Shown: one piece after another, positions 27,864 through 36,772 of the stretch
Layout of the letters: each line of letters opens with the position of its first letter
How positions within the stretch are numbered: position 1 is the stretch's first letter
Assembly (NCBI GenBank): GCA_030549835.1
Contig: JAUQQR010000004.1
Span: 1-56,094 of the forward strand
DNA from: Thermoproteota archaeon
GTDB lineage: Archaea; Thermoproteota; Thermoprotei_A; Sulfolobales; Acidilobaceae
Direction: 5' to 3'
DNA: 56,094 bases
Translations under genes and position numbers: made by a program
The notes under the pieces: generated by a model
Told to the model about the DNA's origin: nothing
The model's input: the letters and a program-made list of their open reading frames with translations, nothing else
Database searches by the model: none

Positions 27864-28755
27864 CTTAATCTTAATCCTAGTTATACTAGGAATCCTAATA
27901 GTAATTAGGCCCCTAAATCTAGCAGTATTTAGAGGAGAAGACTGTGTGTATACCTTCAACTTTTTCGTAGATAGGACTCTTCAACCTATCGTGGAGGAGG
28001 CTGCTAGGAGATTTTCTTCTGAACTAGAGAGGGAGGGGTGTAGAGCTGAGTTTAGGTACGTCTATGGTAGTAGTGGATTTGTATTAAGTCAGCTAATTTT
28101 AACTAAGTCAGGCGACTTATATGTCTCAGATGACTTTACATTTGCTAGAAAAGCTGTTATTGAAGGCCATGTGTATAGAGATAGTGTTATTATTACAGGC
28201 TATATTCAGTTAGCTATATTCACGGTTGAAGGTAATCCCCTTGGAATCAAGGGTTTAAAGGACCTACTATTTAATAGGTCTAAACTTATAGTGGCTGTAG
28301 GTGACCCTACTCACGTTGCCGCAGGCTTACTAGCTAAAGAGCTACTTACGGCTATAACATATGTTGACCCAGTCACCGGGGTTAATAAGACTTACTGGGA
28401 TATACTTCATGAGAGGCATAATGTTATATACGCTTTCTCGGCCTTCGATGCCTTCAATAGAGCTAAGCTTGGAGCCGTAGACGCTTCATTAACATTTGAC
28501 GTCTTTAACTACCTAGATCCTAGAGGTGTAACAATGATACCTATAGAGCCTGAAGTTAATGTTAGAGCCGCTCCAATAGTTTGGGCTATACCAGTATATA
28601 CTAAGCAGAGGAATATTATGGAGAGATTCTTATCCCTAGTAGCTAGTGATGATATGATAGAATATGCTAGAAATTTAGGGTTTAGGACAATCGACGATAT
28701 GAAGGTTATTGCCCCATATGCAAAGCTACCTACTCTAGAGGATATTGTAGGGTGA
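27838..28755 (+). CDS. Tungstate/molybdate-binding protein (ModA/WtpA-like)
   Basis: The 305-aa protein starts with an uncleaved-looking N-terminal anchor (VVLSSLILILVILGILIVI), without lipobox, then an extracellular type II binding-protein fold. Family pattern: RYVYGSSGFVLSQL (oxyanion-binding GSSG), GDLYVSDDFTFARKA, VAVGDPTHVAAGLLAKELL, and VDASLTFDVFNY. The GSSG and GDP segments line the oxyanion site in ModA/WtpA proteins. ATG 27838 follows GGAGGTG by 7 nt and lies inside the end of the ATPase gene. Tungstate is more likely than molybdate because an AOR gene and its likely maturase are nearby; this is inference. Confidence 0.82.
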   Translation: MMRRVVLSSLILILVILGILIVIRPLNLAVFRGEDCVYTFNFFVDRTLQPIVEEAARRFSSELEREGCRAEFRYVYGSSGFVLSQLILTKSGDLYVSDDFTFARKAVIEGHVYRDSVIITGYIQLAIFTVEGNPLGIKGLKDLLFNRSKLIVAVGDPTHVAAGLLAKELLTAITYVDPVTGVNKTYWDILHERHNVIYAFSAFDAFNRAKLGAVDASLTFDVFNYLDPRGVTMIPIEPEVNVRAAPIVWAIPVYTKQRNIMERFLSLVASDDMIEYARNLGFRTIDDMKVIAPYAKLPTLEDIVG

Positions 28756-28761
28756 GATTTA

Positions 28762-29532
28762 TTGAGGGCTACTATCTTATTCTTACTACCTTTACTAACT
28801 TTACTCATATACCTACTCATTTTTATAACGACACTCTTATTTATAGTTGATATTAATAGCTTAACATATGTTTTACAGCATGATAGGTTTATTAGCGCTC
28901 TTAGAGTTAGCATTATTGCGGCATTTGGTTCAGCTACATTAACAACACTACTATGTATCCCCATAGCATATGCTCTATCTAGAAGAATAATACCTGGAGG
29001 CTCTATTGCTAATGTTATGGGGCTAGCAGTATTATCACTACCACCAGTAGCTATAGGATTAATGCTTCTAGGCTTATTTAAGGCAACACCCCACGGCTCA
29101 CTTATAGACTATAGACTTCAAATAGTCTATGATATTAAGGGCATAGTTCTAGCTCAGATGACCGTAGAATTACCTGTAGTACTAGTTCTTTTGAAGCAAG
29201 TCTTTGACTACATAAACCCAGAGCCAGAAGATACACTAATGACTATGGGAGCTACAAGAGCTCAGGCTATGCTAAAAGCGACAATACCAGAAGCGATACC
29301 GGGAATAGTGGCAGCATATATTGTAGCATGGCTTAGATCACTTGGAGAGTTTGGAGCAACCCTTGTAGTATCAGGGAATATACATTATAAGACTGAAACA
29401 CTACCATTACTAATGTACAATTACATGTCTGAAGCTAAACTAGCAGAGGGATTAATAGTTGTAGTCATAATTTTAACCATAGCAGTCCTATCAGCTACAC
29501 TAATATACCTATACTATAAGCCTCTAAGATAG
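28762..29532 (+). CDS. Tungstate/molybdate ABC permease (ModB/WtpB-like)
   Basis: A 256-aa permease with about six helices and the ATPase-coupling loop EDTLMTMGATRAQAMLKATI (the EAA motif), followed by PEAIPGIVAAYIVAW and RSLGEFGATLVVSGN, a hallmark of ModB/WtpB permeases. TTG 28762 follows GGGTGAG with a 5-nt spacer and starts 6 nt after the stop of the binding protein gene. The operon ends here. The three genes together make a complete importer. Confidence 0.85.
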   Translation: MRATILFLLPLLTLLIYLLIFITTLLFIVDINSLTYVLQHDRFISALRVSIIAAFGSATLTTLLCIPIAYALSRRIIPGGSIANVMGLAVLSLPPVAIGLMLLGLFKATPHGSLIDYRLQIVYDIKGIVLAQMTVELPVVLVLLKQVFDYINPEPEDTLMTMGATRAQAMLKATIPEAIPGIVAAYIVAWLRSLGEFGATLVVSGNIHYKTETLPLLMYNYMSEAKLAEGLIVVVIILTIAVLSATLIYLYYKPLR

Positions 29533-29643
29533 AATGAAATCGCAACTTACTACACTATCACAAGAACTGATATAGTAGTGTTGATAAGAGCTTAATCTCT
29601 TCAAGAGTCTAAGATTAAGAGTTTTAGATAATATTACTTCTAT

Positions 29644-29694
29644 GGGATGAGGTGGAGAGGGTCTCTGAGCTGTGATGTTAGCTGGAACAACCGA
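29644..29694 (+). ncRNA. Candidate C/D-box sRNA
   Basis: Boxes in order: C GGGATGA (29644-29650), D' CTGA (29665-29668), C' GTGATGT (29672-29678), D CCGA (29691-29694). Guides are 14 and 12 nt and the D'-C' spacer is 3 nt, as in archaeal methylation guides. C, C' and D each have one mismatch to consensus. The D guide is TAGCTGGAACAA. It lies in the 171-nt gap after the transporter operon and within 10 nt of the end of the next, opposite gene. Confidence 0.45.
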
Positions 29695-29703
29695 CCTCTA
29701 CTA

Positions 29704-29985
29704 CTAACCCCCATATATTTCCTCTACTATGGATAAGTCTACGTATGGTGGCGGATATAGCTCGTGGAATATGTGGTCTTCATATTCAGCTTCATGAACT
29801 ACCCTATTACATGTTGCACACCACATCATACTAAATTTTGATAGATTTAATCTAGAGTAGCAGTCGCCTCCCCAATCTGTAGTTAGTCTTATAACTTCTC
29901 TTTTAATACATAAACCAATTGAGTTATATGATATACTTGGCCTCCAGAAGACACATGTTCTACATGCTTCCTTATAGGGTAGCAT
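29704..29985 (-). CDS. Small cysteine-rich protein, two zinc-finger-like motifs
   Basis: About 93 aa with two putative zinc sites: KEACRTCVFWRP with later GLCIKRE and GGDCYSR (four cysteines), and WCATCNRVVHEAEYEDHIFH (C-x2-C plus two His, like a C2H2 finger). The first four-cysteine block could equally hold an Fe-S cluster. ATG 29985 preceded by GGTGA is preferred to TTG 29997. The family is not recognised. It lies divergent to the MBL hydrolase gene, 124 nt away. The gene is short, but its composition and RBS support it. Confidence 0.55.
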   Translation of the reverse strand: MLPYKEACRTCVFWRPSISYNSIGLCIKREVIRLTTDWGGDCYSRLNLSKFSMMWCATCNRVVHEAEYEDHIFHELYPPPYVDLSIVEEIYGG

Positions 29986-30108
29986 TACTTTCACCAATAT
30001 AACTATTGTTATCTAAATTTTATATATTTACTTATTAGAATATATATGTTTTTATAGTAATCTATTGCTTTTAAGTTTAGCTTATAAGCCTTTAATGATG
30101 GTGGTTTA

Positions 30109-30819
30109 ATGGTTGTAGTTCATAGGTGGGCTTTAGGGCCTTTAAGGGCTAACTGCTATGTTATTGTGTCTAGTGGTGAGGCTATTATTGTAGATCCTGG
30201 CTGGCATGAGGATGTTATAGATATTATTAGGTTTATAGACTCTAATAAGTTGAAAATTAAGGGTATTATTGCCACTCACGGACACTTTGACCATGTTTCT
30301 GGAGTTTCTATTGTCAAGAACTATACTAATGCTCCATTTATGATTCATGAAGGTGATCTTGAGATTGCTAGGAGAGCTCACAGGTCAGCCTATAGGTATA
30401 TTGGTGTTGAGCCTCCCCAAGTACCTGAGCCAGATATTCTCGTAAGTGAAGGGTTTACAGTTGAGATTGGAGATGTTAAGCTTAGAGTTATCGAGACTCC
30501 AGGTCATACTATGGGTAGTATATCTATAGTAGCTCCGGGGGAGGTATTTACTGGAGACTTACTGCTAGAGGCTTCAAGAGCAATATCTAGGACAGCATAT
30601 GATATACCAGTAGTCTTAACTGGAGACACATTGTTTAAGGGTACTATAGGTAGAGTAGATCTCCCAGGCTCCTCACCTCAAAGTATGATATCTAGCTTGA
30701 GGAAACTCTCAAAACTTCCATTAAAGACAATAATATACCCTGGTCATGGGCCAGAAACTACTTTAGAAGAAGAGATTAAGAATAACCAGTACCTTAGAGC
30801 AGTACTAGAGTCTAGTTAA
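30109..30819 (+). CDS. Metallo-beta-lactamase-fold hydrolase (glyoxalase II-like)
   Basis: The 236-aa protein contains IIATHGHFDHVSG (the HxHxDH metal motif, reading H-G-H-F-D-H), GHTMGSISIV (third metal His) and IYPGHGPETTLEEE (fourth His), typical of glyoxalase II and related hydrolases that use Zn or Fe/Zn. LTGDTLFKGTIGRVDLPG gives the bridging Asp. ATG 30109 follows GGTGG and a TATA-like CTTTTAAGT (30067-30075). The substrate is probably a thioester or similar; it is not determinable here. It is a single gene. Confidence 0.85.
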   Translation: MVVVHRWALGPLRANCYVIVSSGEAIIVDPGWHEDVIDIIRFIDSNKLKIKGIIATHGHFDHVSGVSIVKNYTNAPFMIHEGDLEIARRAHRSAYRYIGVEPPQVPEPDILVSEGFTVEIGDVKLRVIETPGHTMGSISIVAPGEVFTGDLLLEASRAISRTAYDIPVVLTGDTLFKGTIGRVDLPGSSPQSMISSLRKLSKLPLKTIIYPGHGPETTLEEEIKNNQYLRAVLESS

Positions 30820-30864
30820 TCGTCTACATCTTAACTGTTCGTAGATAGCCACAGTATAGGATGG

Positions 30865-32070
30865 TTACATTATTCTCATACTCTTTACCCTTAGTATGTG
30901 GTCTGGGAAGAGTATTATTAGCATAGTGAATGCTAGAGTATATAGGATGCTTGTAGCTATGAGTGGAGCTTCTATATTATAGCTCATGAGAGCTCCCCCA
31001 ATGCCTCTACCTATGCCTGCAGGTATTTGCCAAGCGATACTAATTAGAGATACTCCTCTACCCCTATACTCTTTAGGTATAAGGCTGACCTCGAAAGCTT
31101 GATATAGTGGGTTAGCAACATTCATGAGTATAGTTCTGGCTATGTATATTATAGATGATATTGTATAGCTTGATGTTAGAGTCATGAGAATTAAGAGTAT
31201 TATGCTTGGAGATGCTATAATTATATATGTCCTTAGAGCTCCCCCAATGATTCTACTAAGTTTAGGTGTTAGTAACATGAGAATACCCATTATGAAGTTT
31301 ACAGCTCCAAGAACTGTACCTAGCTCTCCACTACTAACATTGAATTTAAGAACAAAGTAGTAGTCGATGAGATGAATGGACATTCCTGCACCTAGACTTA
31401 TCACAATATTTATGGCTATTAGCCTAGCTAGTATATTCCAAGGTATATTATTCCTGCCTAGAATACCACTACTCTCAGGTTTACCCCTAAAGTCTTCTCT
31501 AATAGAGGCAATTAATGGTATTGAGACTAGGGGGACTATTAGTGCTACTACTAGGAGTATTAGCCTATACGTATTGATTATCTCAATATCGTAAGTACTA
31601 CTTATAATTACTGGAATCCATCCGCCAAACAATCCTAGCCCTGAACCTATAGTACTAGAGGATGATAGATAGGGTAGGATCCTATCATACTCATCTAATC
31701 CCCTAAGCCTAGTAGCTAGCACTAATCCGGAAACAGAGCCAGAGCCTTGGCTTAGCCCCGCAATGATATAGGATAAGTATATGAGGCTAATATTACTAGA
31801 CGCTAATAGTGCTAAACTTGAGCTCACCAGTATAAAGGATAGCATTAATATGAGTCTAGACCCAAACTTATCACATAGCCAGCCTGAGATTATAGTTGAT
31901 AGTAGAGCTGAGAATAGTAGAGCTGAGCTTAGAGTACCATACTGTAGAGCTGTAATACCGTGGAGTTTAAGATATGGAGCATACACGCTATAAGTGACTC
32001 CCATTAACATTGAAACTATGAAGTTTAAGACTAGTAGTTTACTAAAATCACTCGACCTTAACGCTAGCAT
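30865..32070 (-). CDS. MFS transporter
   Basis: A 401-aa integral membrane protein with 12 predicted helices. The loop between helices 2 and 3 reads GWLCDKFGSRLIL, close to the MFS motif G-x-x-x-D-(R/K)-x-G-x-(R/K). The second half shows a related loop LSRIIGGALRTY. The proline- and glycine-rich helix GLSQGSGSVSGLVLATRL is helix 4. A short loop with an EDFRGKPESSG-type charged segment separates the halves. ATG 32070 is a firm start. The substrate is unknown. It is followed leftward by the end of the MBL gene (convergent) and preceded by a 74-aa frame. Confidence 0.8.
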   Translation of the reverse strand: MLALRSSDFSKLLVLNFIVSMLMGVTYSVYAPYLKLHGITALQYGTLSSALLFSALLSTIISGWLCDKFGSRLILMLSFILVSSSLALLASSNISLIYLSYIIAGLSQGSGSVSGLVLATRLRGLDEYDRILPYLSSSSTIGSGLGLFGGWIPVIISSTYDIEIINTYRLILLVVALIVPLVSIPLIASIREDFRGKPESSGILGRNNIPWNILARLIAINIVISLGAGMSIHLIDYYFVLKFNVSSGELGTVLGAVNFIMGILMLLTPKLSRIIGGALRTYIIIASPSIILLILMTLTSSYTISSIIYIARTILMNVANPLYQAFEVSLIPKEYRGRGVSLISIAWQIPAGIGRGIGGALMSYNIEAPLIATSILYTLAFTMLIILFPDHILRVKSMRIM

Positions 32071-32088
32071 TTCTAAACTCTTCTCCTA

Positions 32089-32313
32089 CTATTTAAGTCT
32101 AAGTCTAATAGGATTCTTAATGCTAGTAATGTTAGCTATTGAAGACTTAATAATATCAGCTAGAGCATTAACTAAGTTAGATGATATACTTGTAGAGAAC
32201 GTATATGTAGTAGTTTCAATAATATATCTCCTCACATTAGCAGTTAATCCCTCATCTCTAACGATTCCATAGTCAACTGATATTAAGTCTCTAAAGATAT
32301 ATGGCAGCCTCAA
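32089..32313 (-). CDS. Possible 74-residue protein upstream of the MFS gene
   Basis: A leftward frame with TTG start 32313 and stop 32089, 18 nt before the MFS gene. The sequence is amphipathic (LVNALADIIKSSIANI) with a basic N terminus. There is no recognisable RBS and no known family. Position and spacing suggest it could be translated with the MFS gene, but the frame may be chance. Confidence 0.25.
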   Translation of the reverse strand: MRLPYIFRDLISVDYGIVRDEGLTANVRRYIIETTTYTFSTSISSNLVNALADIIKSSIANITSIKNPIRLRLK

Positions 32314-32442
32314 AGCTTAATCTCACTCTCTAATACATCCAATATAATAGATTTATGCTATAGCTGAATGCTTAAATATAGAAATGACTATAGAAGTTTT
32401 TAACAGTTAAAACATTGAATTAAATAGTATAAGGTGGGTTAA

Positions 32443-32727
32443 TTATTCACCTTTATATTCTCCTATAATTCTAAATATGCCACGCCATTTACCATATGGA
32501 CTTCTAGGCTCTATGATTTCTGAGAGCTCTATATTTAACCCAATACTTCTAGCTACATATACGAAGTCTTCAATCCAATCTATTAATCCACATGTCTCAC
32601 AGAATGATCCTTGAAATGATACTTTAATAGTATCATTACTTATCTCTACAAGTTTAGCTCTAGCCTCTCTACCTCTAAATTTATTATATATTCTTATAGC
32701 TCTCCTAGTCTTCTCCTGAATACCCAA
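32443..32727 (-). CDS. Conserved crenarchaeal-type hypothetical (94 aa), C-x2-C motif
   Basis: The protein has an alpha/beta pattern: basic helix (RAIRIYNKFRGREARAKLV), strand TIKVSFQGSFCETCGLIDW, helix WIEDFVYVARSIGL, strand. The strand-FCETCG-helix layout recalls the NifU C-terminal domain (strand, C-x2-C, helix), which holds an Fe-S cluster, but similarity is only in layout. TTG 32727 begins two nt after the stop of the upstream surface-protein gene, so translation is coupled. Function unknown. Confidence 0.5.
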   Translation of the reverse strand: MGIQEKTRRAIRIYNKFRGREARAKLVEISNDTIKVSFQGSFCETCGLIDWIEDFVYVARSIGLNIELSEIIEPRSPYGKWRGIFRIIGEYKGE

Positions 32728-32729
32728 TA

Positions 32730-34037
32730 CTAGACTCCTCTCCTTGACTGGATGTATAGTGGACCTATTATTATGATTAGAGTAGCTACACCTATGAGCA
32801 CTAGTATTATTGTTGGATTATTTATAATACTACTACTTTGCTCATCTCTACTTGTCTGAGACTCTACTATTATGGGGGTTGTATATGGGCTAGTGCTAGT
32901 TTGCTTACTTAACTCTTCTAAGCTACTCTCTAATGTTGGCATAACTGATTTCTCGATAATGGATACTAGTCTAGATAGGTTTCTAACTACTGAAGTAACT
33001 TGTCTAGTCTCACTAGCTAAACTTACTAGGTCTCTAACTAAGTCTACCATATTAACTAGTATTTCACTAGTAGTCCTCTTTGTTTTAACTTTATATAATG
33101 TAGTCTCTGTATAGACCTCTAAGGTCTTATTCTTAATAGTTAATACTAGTACCCCACTATAATTAGCTTTCCTACTATCGAGTTTAGTGTATAAGAGCAT
33201 ACCTGAAGACTTAACTTCTCCGGGTTCAAATATGATGCTAATATTACATTTGGTAGTATGCTCTTTAAGTAACTTAGCGGTAGTGGGTACCCTTAATTTA
33301 TCCCAGGCTGGGTAATATAGTTTAATAATAACTCTAACTTTAGACTGCTCTACTTTAACACTATATTCTAGTGTAGCATTTGGATTAATTGTTTTAATTA
33401 ATTCAGATAAATCGCTGAGAGTATTTTTCAATATAGTGTATATGACTCCTGCTAATACTTGATTTACCATAGCATTATCTGTTTTAGGCTCTATTGTAAG
33501 CCTACTACTTAAATTAAACCACTTATTAGTCAGATTAAACCATACATCACCATATGAGTCAACTCTTAGAGCCTTCACTCTAGTAGCTGAAGCTAAATTC
33601 CCATAGTCTACATATGTAGCATTAAATCTTATAGTCCCACTCGTTAAATTACCAATATAGACTGTAGAGTCTGCTATTAGGTTAAGAGTGAAGTTTAAAT
33701 CTCTACTAGTAGTATTAGCTAGTTTTAATTGTATAGTTGAGTAAGTCTTACTAGTATTATTCCGGAGCTCATTAACTATATGTGCTGTTATTGAGCCTTT
33801 TAGATCACTTTTATGAATCTTAGATAAATTAAAGTTAACATTTAGCGTAGTAGCATTATATGATACCATAATGTTAAGTGTTATATTCTCTAGTTTAACA
33901 GGAGCTCTTACCTTATTAATAGACTGAATATACGCACTACTCTCAGCTTGAGCTTGAATAGTGTAAGGTAATATTAGTATTAGAGTTATGATAGCTACAG
34001 CTATTATCCTAGCTATACTCTTATCTATAAGACTCAA
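32730..34037 (-). CDS. Membrane-anchored secreted protein (435 aa)
   Basis: A Sec signal peptide (IARIIAVAIITLILILPYTIQAQAE, cleavage near AQA) is followed by a 350-residue beta-rich exterior domain with more than ten N-x-S/T sites, a Ser/Thr-rich stalk (SKQTSTSPYTTPIIVE) and a C-terminal helix (NPTIILVLIGVATLIIII) ending SRRGV. It is thus anchored outside the cell with a tiny cytoplasmic tail. I do not recognise the exterior domain. It is co-directional and nearly abutting the 94-aa gene downstream. A signal or adhesive role is possible; nothing specific is visible. Confidence 0.65.
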   Translation of the reverse strand: MSLIDKSIARIIAVAIITLILILPYTIQAQAESSAYIQSINKVRAPVKLENITLNIMVSYNATTLNVNFNLSKIHKSDLKGSITAHIVNELRNNTSKTYSTIQLKLANTTSRDLNFTLNLIADSTVYIGNLTSGTIRFNATYVDYGNLASATRVKALRVDSYGDVWFNLTNKWFNLSSRLTIEPKTDNAMVNQVLAGVIYTILKNTLSDLSELIKTINPNATLEYSVKVEQSKVRVIIKLYYPAWDKLRVPTTAKLLKEHTTKCNISIIFEPGEVKSSGMLLYTKLDSRKANYSGVLVLTIKNKTLEVYTETTLYKVKTKRTTSEILVNMVDLVRDLVSLASETRQVTSVVRNLSRLVSIIEKSVMPTLESSLEELSKQTSTSPYTTPIIVESQTSRDEQSSSIINNPTIILVLIGVATLIIIIGPLYIQSRRGV

Positions 34038-34078
34038 CTTCTTAACCCTAATGATAGGATGATTAGAGAGGTTAAATA

Positions 34079-34813
34079 TTAGTTTATAAATGATTTTAGG
34101 CTTATTGGTAGCTTTATTTTCGTTATATTCCTAGTTAGCGGTAATGCTACATTATATACTGGGACGCCTTTCACCATAACATATTGTCTACCTAGATGTG
34201 AATGTCCATGTATAGCTATGTTAGGTCTAGACTCTACTAAGGCTTTCTCCATCTTCTTCGAGAACATCTCAGGCCATATCTTAGGGTCTTCCCCCTTAAG
34301 ATTCTCTGATGTTAGTGCATAGTGTGATACTAGTATTACTATATCTGCATCTCTCCTAGCCTCACTTATTAGATTAGTAACTACCTCAGGTCTTCTCTTA
34401 TACTCTTCTTCAAGCCACGGCATATTAGCTGACTGCCATTTTGTTAGCCTATCTATTGCTCCCTGTGTCCCTATAACTGCTACCTTAATATTAGAGCATT
34501 TAAGTATAGATAAAGAGTCGTCAAGCCATATTATATTACTATACTCTCTTCTAAGCCTATCTCTTACACTATGATACTCCTCATTACCAAATACTGCTAT
34601 AATAGGAGTACTCCATTTTGATGCTAGCTCTTCTACAACTGGCTTCATCATCTCAACCCTTCCCTTATCAATTATATCTCCTGCTAATATGAATATACAG
34701 GGTTCTACGTCTAGATTTCTAAGTGATTGTCTGAATAGCTGGAGGAATCTTGGGCTATGTATATCGCTTACAGCGTATAATATTGAAGCTTCACTCAATA
34801 TCTTCAGCCTCAC
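34079..34813 (-). CDS. Calcineurin-like metallophosphoesterase
   Basis: The 244-aa protein has AVSDIHSPRF (D-x-H, motif I), FILAGDIIDKG (GD, motif II), IAVFGNEEYHS (GNHE-type motif III, here GNEE), VSHYAL (motif IV) and AIHGHSHLGRQ (GHSH, motif V), the metal-binding set of this superfamily. The third motif has Glu where GNH(D/E) is usual, which may alter metal or substrate choice. It overlaps the glmS-like gene by 4 nt (GTGA), so the two are translationally coupled. Typical substrates are phosphodiesters, nucleotides or proteins. A link to amino-sugar metabolism is possible from coupling. Confidence 0.8.
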   Translation of the reverse strand: MRLKILSEASILYAVSDIHSPRFLQLFRQSLRNLDVEPCIFILAGDIIDKGRVEMMKPVVEELASKWSTPIIAVFGNEEYHSVRDRLRREYSNIIWLDDSLSILKCSNIKVAVIGTQGAIDRLTKWQSANMPWLEEEYKRRPEVVTNLISEARRDADIVILVSHYALTSENLKGEDPKIWPEMFSKKMEKALVESRPNIAIHGHSHLGRQYVMVKGVPVYNVALPLTRNITKIKLPISLKSFIN

Positions 34814-36618
34814 GTAGTTATAGCTTTAGCTAGCCCAGGAGGAGTATCTATAGGTAGAGTCTTAATTACTCCAATCTTATAAGCTAAGAGCTGTAATGGG
34901 ATAATAGATACTATGGGGGCGGTTATTCTAGTAGTCTTAGGTAGTCTTATTGTTGAATCTTCTCTAAACCCTAATCTTATAGTATGAACATCTCTACTCC
35001 TAATCTCTCCAAGGACTTTCTCATATAATTCTAGAGCTTGATCCTCTACAGGCTCAACTAGGATTATAGGGTGTTCTCTACCCGCGAGCACTAGAGGACC
35101 GTGTCTTAGTTCTCCAAGCTGTACTCCTTCAGCATGTACTAGTGATGCTTCTTTAAGCTTGAGAGCTCCCTCTAAAGCTATTGGATAACTTATACCACTA
35201 CTAGTAACATAGACCTTACTTATTCTAACTAAGTCTTCTGCTATAGCTGAGACTTGAGATTCTATTCTTGGGAGCTCTTCTCTAGTAATCTTAGCTGTAT
35301 TCTTTATATCAATATACATGTTCTCTAAGCTACTCTTATCAAACCTCCCAGTATATAAGCCTGTATAGCCTGCTAGTATAGCTAGAGTTGCTAGTGTAGA
35401 TGTAAATGTCTTTGTTGCCGGGACAGCTATCTCAGGCCCGGCACCTATGGGTAGGTAGACGTTAGAGTGTATTGTTAGTCTAGAGCCTAGAACATTAGTT
35501 ATACCAACTATAACAGCCCCCCTCTGTTTAGCTAGCTTAATGCTCCTAATAACATCACTAGTCTCTCCGCTCTGGCTAATAGCTAATACTACTGTTCCAG
35601 TTATGACATTATTTAGAGCATAGTATGGGAATTCAGCTGCACTTACAACATTAACATTAATACCTGCCAAGTCTGCAAAGTAGTACTGTGATATTAGTCC
35701 TGCATGTAGACTGGTACCATTACCTATAACTATGACGTTTCTAGCATTAGCTATAATCATAGCTGATAATCTAAGATACTTATCCATAAGTGATACTGTA
35801 GTCCTTAGTAGAGCATCTGGAATCTCGTAAATCTCTTTAAGCATATAGTGGGGGTATCCAGCTTTACTTATAGCCTCTAATGGATACTTAACCTTTTTCC
35901 TCTGATACTCTAGGATTTCAAGCCCAGACTCTAAGCTTAATATCTTAAAGCCTCCTGGAGTAACTATTGATACAATATTATCTTCTAGTATCACAGCCTC
36001 ATCAGAAAACCCGTATAGGCTAGCTATGTCACTAGAGACATATATGCATGGACCTTCAGGCTTTAACCCTAGGACTAGGGGTTGACCCTTAGATATTAAG
36101 CCTAAGGCGTTGAGACCAGTAATCATTATAACTGTTGAGTATAATCCATCAACTCTCCTACCAGCATCTAAGAGTATATCCTGGAAGCTTAAACCACTAC
36201 CTAGAAGCTCCTCTACAATATGGGCTAAGACTTCAGTATCAGTAGTAGATGTGAACCTATGACCTCTACGTTTAAGCTCTTCTCTTAAATCCTCATACTT
36301 ATAGATAACACCATCCATAACTACAGCTATGTTACCCTTACAGTCTAGGAGAGGATGGCTATTAAAATCTGCTGGTACACCTCTACTAGCATATCTTGTA
36401 TGGCCTACAGCAATATTAGAGTTGAAGCTATCGAACCCAAGTTTACTCATAACCCTCTCAATGTGACCTACAGTCTTTCTCACAATAATTAACCCATTAT
36501 CATCAAGGAAGCCGAAGCCTGCACCATCGTAACCCCTATATGTAAGTCTACGTAAACCCTCCCCTATGACTGAGAGGTTAACTTTATCTTTACATGCGAA
36601 CCCAAATATGCCTCCCAA
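34810..36618 (-). CDS. glmS: GlmS-like glucosamine-6-phosphate synthase lacking the catalytic cysteine
   Basis: The 602-aa protein has the GlmS layout: an N-terminal class II glutaminase-like domain (1-230) and two SIS domains. The isomerase part is good: IVIGNGTSLHAGLIS, AISQSGETSDVIRS, ATKTFTSTL, LEGALKLKEASLVHAEG and GELRHGPLVL, ending PPGLAKAITT. The glutaminase part is odd. It should begin M-C-G-I with Cys2 as nucleophile; here the only possible start is TTG followed by GGA, giving MGGIFGFACKD, and the residue before TTG is in frame with a TAA. The oxyanion Asn of HNG is replaced (VVMDGVIY), though GHTRYASRGVP and TTDTEVLAH remain. It may use ammonia, or be a paralogue. It overlaps the phosphoesterase by 4 nt. 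Confidence 0.8.
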   Translation of the reverse strand: MGGIFGFACKDKVNLSVIGEGLRRLTYRGYDGAGFGFLDDNGLIIVRKTVGHIERVMSKLGFDSFNSNIAVGHTRYASRGVPADFNSHPLLDCKGNIAVVMDGVIYKYEDLREELKRRGHRFTSTTDTEVLAHIVEELLGSGLSFQDILLDAGRRVDGLYSTVIMITGLNALGLISKGQPLVLGLKPEGPCIYVSSDIASLYGFSDEAVILEDNIVSIVTPGGFKILSLESGLEILEYQRKKVKYPLEAISKAGYPHYMLKEIYEIPDALLRTTVSLMDKYLRLSAMIIANARNVIVIGNGTSLHAGLISQYYFADLAGINVNVVSAAEFPYYALNNVITGTVVLAISQSGETSDVIRSIKLAKQRGAVIVGITNVLGSRLTIHSNVYLPIGAGPEIAVPATKTFTSTLATLAILAGYTGLYTGRFDKSSLENMYIDIKNTAKITREELPRIESQVSAIAEDLVRISKVYVTSSGISYPIALEGALKLKEASLVHAEGVQLGELRHGPLVLAGREHPIILVEPVEDQALELYEKVLGEIRSRDVHTIRLGFREDSTIRLPKTTRITAPIVSIIPLQLLAYKIGVIKTLPIDTPPGLAKAITT

Positions 36619-36772
36619 AGGTTAACTACCAAGTTTTAATGTCTAGCTAGGTAGTATTTATAAGCTAATACTATAGATACTCTATTCCCTAAGCTTTCCC
36701 TACACTTTCCATAGTATACCCTAATATGGGGGTTTAACCTATTAATATATATGGTATAGTGAGGTGGGCGGT

